Source of the DNA: an uncultured Clostridia bacterium
Lineage (GTDB): Bacteria > Bacillota > Clostridia > TANB77 > CAG-508
Direction: 5' to 3'
NCBI GenBank assembly: GCA_947628395.1
Contig: CANQZP010000061.1
Span: 1 to 7,709, forward strand
Length of the DNA: 7,709 bases
Below the pieces are notes generated by a model. That model searched no databases. It had not been told where the DNA came from and was given only the letters and a program-made list of their open reading frames with translations. Of the stretch, positions 6,671 to 7,709 are shown one piece after another. Every line of letters starts with the position of its first letter. Position 1 is the first letter of the stretch. Both the position numbers and the translations under genes were made by a program.

Positions 6671-6746
6671 CGAAATCAAAGATTTCGATGCCCCGATGTG
6701 CAAAATTGCTTCGCAATTATTGCACGAATCAAGGTAAATTAACCTT
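6662..6746. repeat. Tandem hairpins between convergent small genes
   Basis: Three folds sit side by side. GGGCAT (6662-6667) pairs with ATGCCC (6688-6693), enclosing CGAAATC-AAA-GATTTCG. GTGCAA plus AATTGC (6698-6709) pairs across a TTC loop with GCAATT plus TTGCAC (6713-6725). AAGGT-AAATTA-ACCTT lies at 6731-6746. None has a convincing T tail. The TTC-loop style matches arms in the element at 502-928. They separate the plus-strand 36-residue ORF from the minus-strand 35-residue ORF and may limit convergent transcription. Confidence 0.7.
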
Positions 6747-6752
6747 ATTTCC

Positions 6753-6860
6753 TCACTTTTCTATATTTTTAGGTCTATAACTATTTTGATGCTTATTAAT
6801 TCCTATTGGTGGGCAATCATTATCATTTTCATTATTTGATTTATTTTCTTCATATATCAT
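6753..6860 (-). CDS. Microprotein of 35 residues, coupled to the three-TM protein
   Basis: The start has an ideal ribosome binding site: AAGGAGGTGA on the minus strand (6876-6867), six bases before the ATG. This site overlaps the stop codon of the upstream membrane-protein gene (6877-6875), so the two are almost certainly cotranscribed and probably translationally coupled. The peptide begins MIYEENKSNNENDNDCPPIG. It is Asn-rich and polar, with one Cys and a Pro-Pro, and has no hydrophobic segment, so it should be cytosolic. It is too short for family assignment, and no homologue is known to me. A partner or regulator of the membrane protein is a reasonable guess, but only from position. Confidence 0.65.
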   Translation of the reverse strand: MIYEENKSNNENDNDCPPIGINKHQNSYRPKNIEK

Positions 6861-6874
6861 ACTTTTTCACCTCC

Positions 6875-7408
6875 TTATAATATTTGTATAATTAAATTTA
6901 TTCCTATAAGTACAACTTCAATTAATGTTATTGTTGCACCATAATTAAATAATGTATGTTTTTTATCAATTATACTTTCGTTATGTTCCTCTATTTTTTT
7001 ATATGCTTCCAAAAACCTTTTATTTAAATCTATAGTTGGAGATTTTAAATATCTTTCTTCACATATGCTGTTAGGTATATATTTAATATTTCTAGATTTT
7101 AAACTACATATAAATAAACAAATCGATATTACTGCTAAAACTAGTATACCTATTCCTAATAACACTAACATTTCATATTTTAATATTTGTTCTATATTTT
7201 GATATTGTATATTTAACATACCATTTATTTTATCCGGATTTACTAGTAATAAAAGAACTGCTCCATGAAAAGCTATGAAAAAACCATTTTTATTATCAAT
7301 ACTCTGTGTTCTTTCATAATATTGATTATACTTGCCTTTAACTATATCTAAAATTTCTTTTACATTATCTTCATTTTCTTTTTTTTCAAATTTTTCTTCT
7401 TCTTTCAT
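6875..7408 (-). CDS. Three-TM membrane protein with a layout like Pycsar/SLATT-type effectors
   Basis: Residue numbers follow the longest form, from TTG at 7426 (183 residues). ATG at 7408, six codons in, is preferred because GTGGTGA precedes it, though neither site is strong. A charged, coiled-coil-like N-terminus (about 7-45) ends in ERTQSIDNKNGFF. TM1 (48-63) and TM2 (85-109) follow, then a soluble helical stretch (110-158) ending NESIIDKKHTLFNYG, and a C-terminal TM3 (160-183). A helix ending in an Asp-x-Lys motif before TM1, two TMs, a soluble helix and a final TM resembles small effectors associated with nucleotide-signalling defence, such as the Pycsar effector domain. This is resemblance of layout only; no catalytic motif or cyclase neighbour is visible. 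It may be an unrelated membrane family. Confidence 0.8.
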   Translation of the reverse strand: MKEEEKFEKKENEDNVKEILDIVKGKYNQYYERTQSIDNKNGFFIAFHGAVLLLLVNPDKINGMLNIQYQNIEQILKYEMLVLLGIGILVLAVISICLFICSLKSRNIKYIPNSICEERYLKSPTIDLNKRFLEAYKKIEEHNESIIDKKHTLFNYGATITLIEVVLIGINLIIQIL

Positions 7409-7435
7409 TTTCACCACATCTTTCAATAATATTTC

Positions 7436-7459
7436 TATATTAAATTTTTCATTAATATA
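7436..7459. promoter_or_regulatory. Short inverted repeat just upstream of the membrane-protein gene
   Basis: TATATTAA (7436-7443) and TTAATATA (7452-7459) are exact reverse complements around eight bases, ten bases ahead of the TTG at 7426. It could be an operator or an RNA hairpin limiting translation. It is all A/T, so chance is a real alternative. Confidence 0.3.
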
Positions 7460-7565
7460 TCATTAATTCTTTTGCAACATTTGTCCATTTATATAAATTT
7501 ATATTTTGCCTTGTTACGTTTTTAACTTTATATATCAGAATAAACATTACTATTACAAATACCAT
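7452..7565 (-). CDS. Possible 37-residue single-TM small protein
   Basis: The ORF reads MVFVIVMFILIYKVK, then a polar tail ending KELMIY. It has a clear hydrophobic helix and a positively charged flank. The frame stays open upstream as a Lys-rich stretch (KKKKVLRHNFNNAIY), a topology typical of small inner-membrane proteins. No ribosome binding site or ATG supports an upstream start, and the ATG at 7565 has none either. It could therefore be a decayed gene end or chance. It lies between the terminator at 7612-7652 and the membrane-protein gene on the same strand. Confidence 0.25.
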   Translation of the reverse strand: MVFVIVMFILIYKVKNVTRQNINLYKWTNVAKELMIY

Positions 7566-7611
7566 ATATATAGCATTATTGAAGTTATGTCTTAAAACCT
7601 TTTTCTTCTTT

Positions 7612-7652
7612 AAAAAAAGCAAAATATTTAGTAAAAAACTAAAATATTTTGC
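7612..7652 (-). terminator. Intrinsic terminator, probably bidirectional
   Basis: GCAAAATATTTAGT (7619-7632) and ACTAAAATATTTTGC (7638-7652) pair with one bulged base around a five-base loop. The minus strand then has seven T (7618-7612), and the plus strand has four T. It follows the probable minus-strand stop at 7663 by ten bases and separates that gene from the small ORFs here. Confidence 0.8.
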
Positions 7653-7662
7653 TTTTGATTAT

Positions 7663-7709
7663 TTATTTAATTATATTCAAATCCATAGCATAATCAAATG
7701 ATATTTTTT
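7663..7709 (-). CDS. Probable 3' end of a gene cut by the right edge
   Basis: One minus-strand frame runs open from the window edge for 14 codons (KISFDYAMDLNIIK) to a TAA at 7665-7663, ten bases before the terminator. The terminator's position implies a gene ending about here on this strand. The other frames stop sooner. The fragment is too short to identify. Confidence 0.35.
   Translation of the reverse strand, partial: KISFDYAMDLNIIK

Overview
The window is very AT-rich and carries strong AGGAGG-type ribosome binding sites, TTG/GTG/ATG starts, and consensus sigma-A promoters with 17-base spacers. The proteins look clostridial, and a low-GC Firmicute, most likely Clostridium sensu stricto or a near relative, is the best guess. 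I see no rRNA, tRNA, CRISPR array or transposase gene.

Layout. Positions 1-97 hold the promoter and first codons of an unidentified minus-strand gene that runs off the left edge. Positions 119-236 form a long hairpin. Positions 281-486 look like a complete miniature minus-strand transcription unit: promoter, a 24-codon ORF built around a (TG)16 dinucleotide tract, and a terminator. Positions 502-928 are a large imperfect palindrome with several internal hairpin arms. An orphan soluble-protein gene follows (938-1591, minus), then a second structured palindrome of about 240 bases (1720-1960). The core block is a minus-strand pair, lepA (broken by a one-base frameshift at 3852) followed by rlmB. 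Divergent to lepA, and fired from back-to-back promoters, is pckA (plus), which ends in a strong terminator. The right end (6341-7709) is accessory: TTCG hairpins, a 36-residue plus-strand ORF ending inside a hairpin, and a minus-strand pair. That pair is a three-TM protein followed by a 35-residue microprotein whose ribosome binding site overlaps the upstream stop codon. A terminator and the probable tail of another gene lie beyond.

How the genes relate. LepA (EF4, a ribosome-associated GTPase) and RlmB (23S rRNA 2'-O-methyltransferase) both act on the ribosome, are 32 bases apart and are probably cotranscribed. PckA belongs to central carbon metabolism and shares only the promoter region. 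The remaining genes are orphans set among palindromic elements, so the flanks look like plastic DNA around a small housekeeping core. The most interesting observations are the multi-armed palindromes, the repeat-containing microgene with three possible C-terminal tails, the lepA frameshift, and the membrane protein/microprotein pair.
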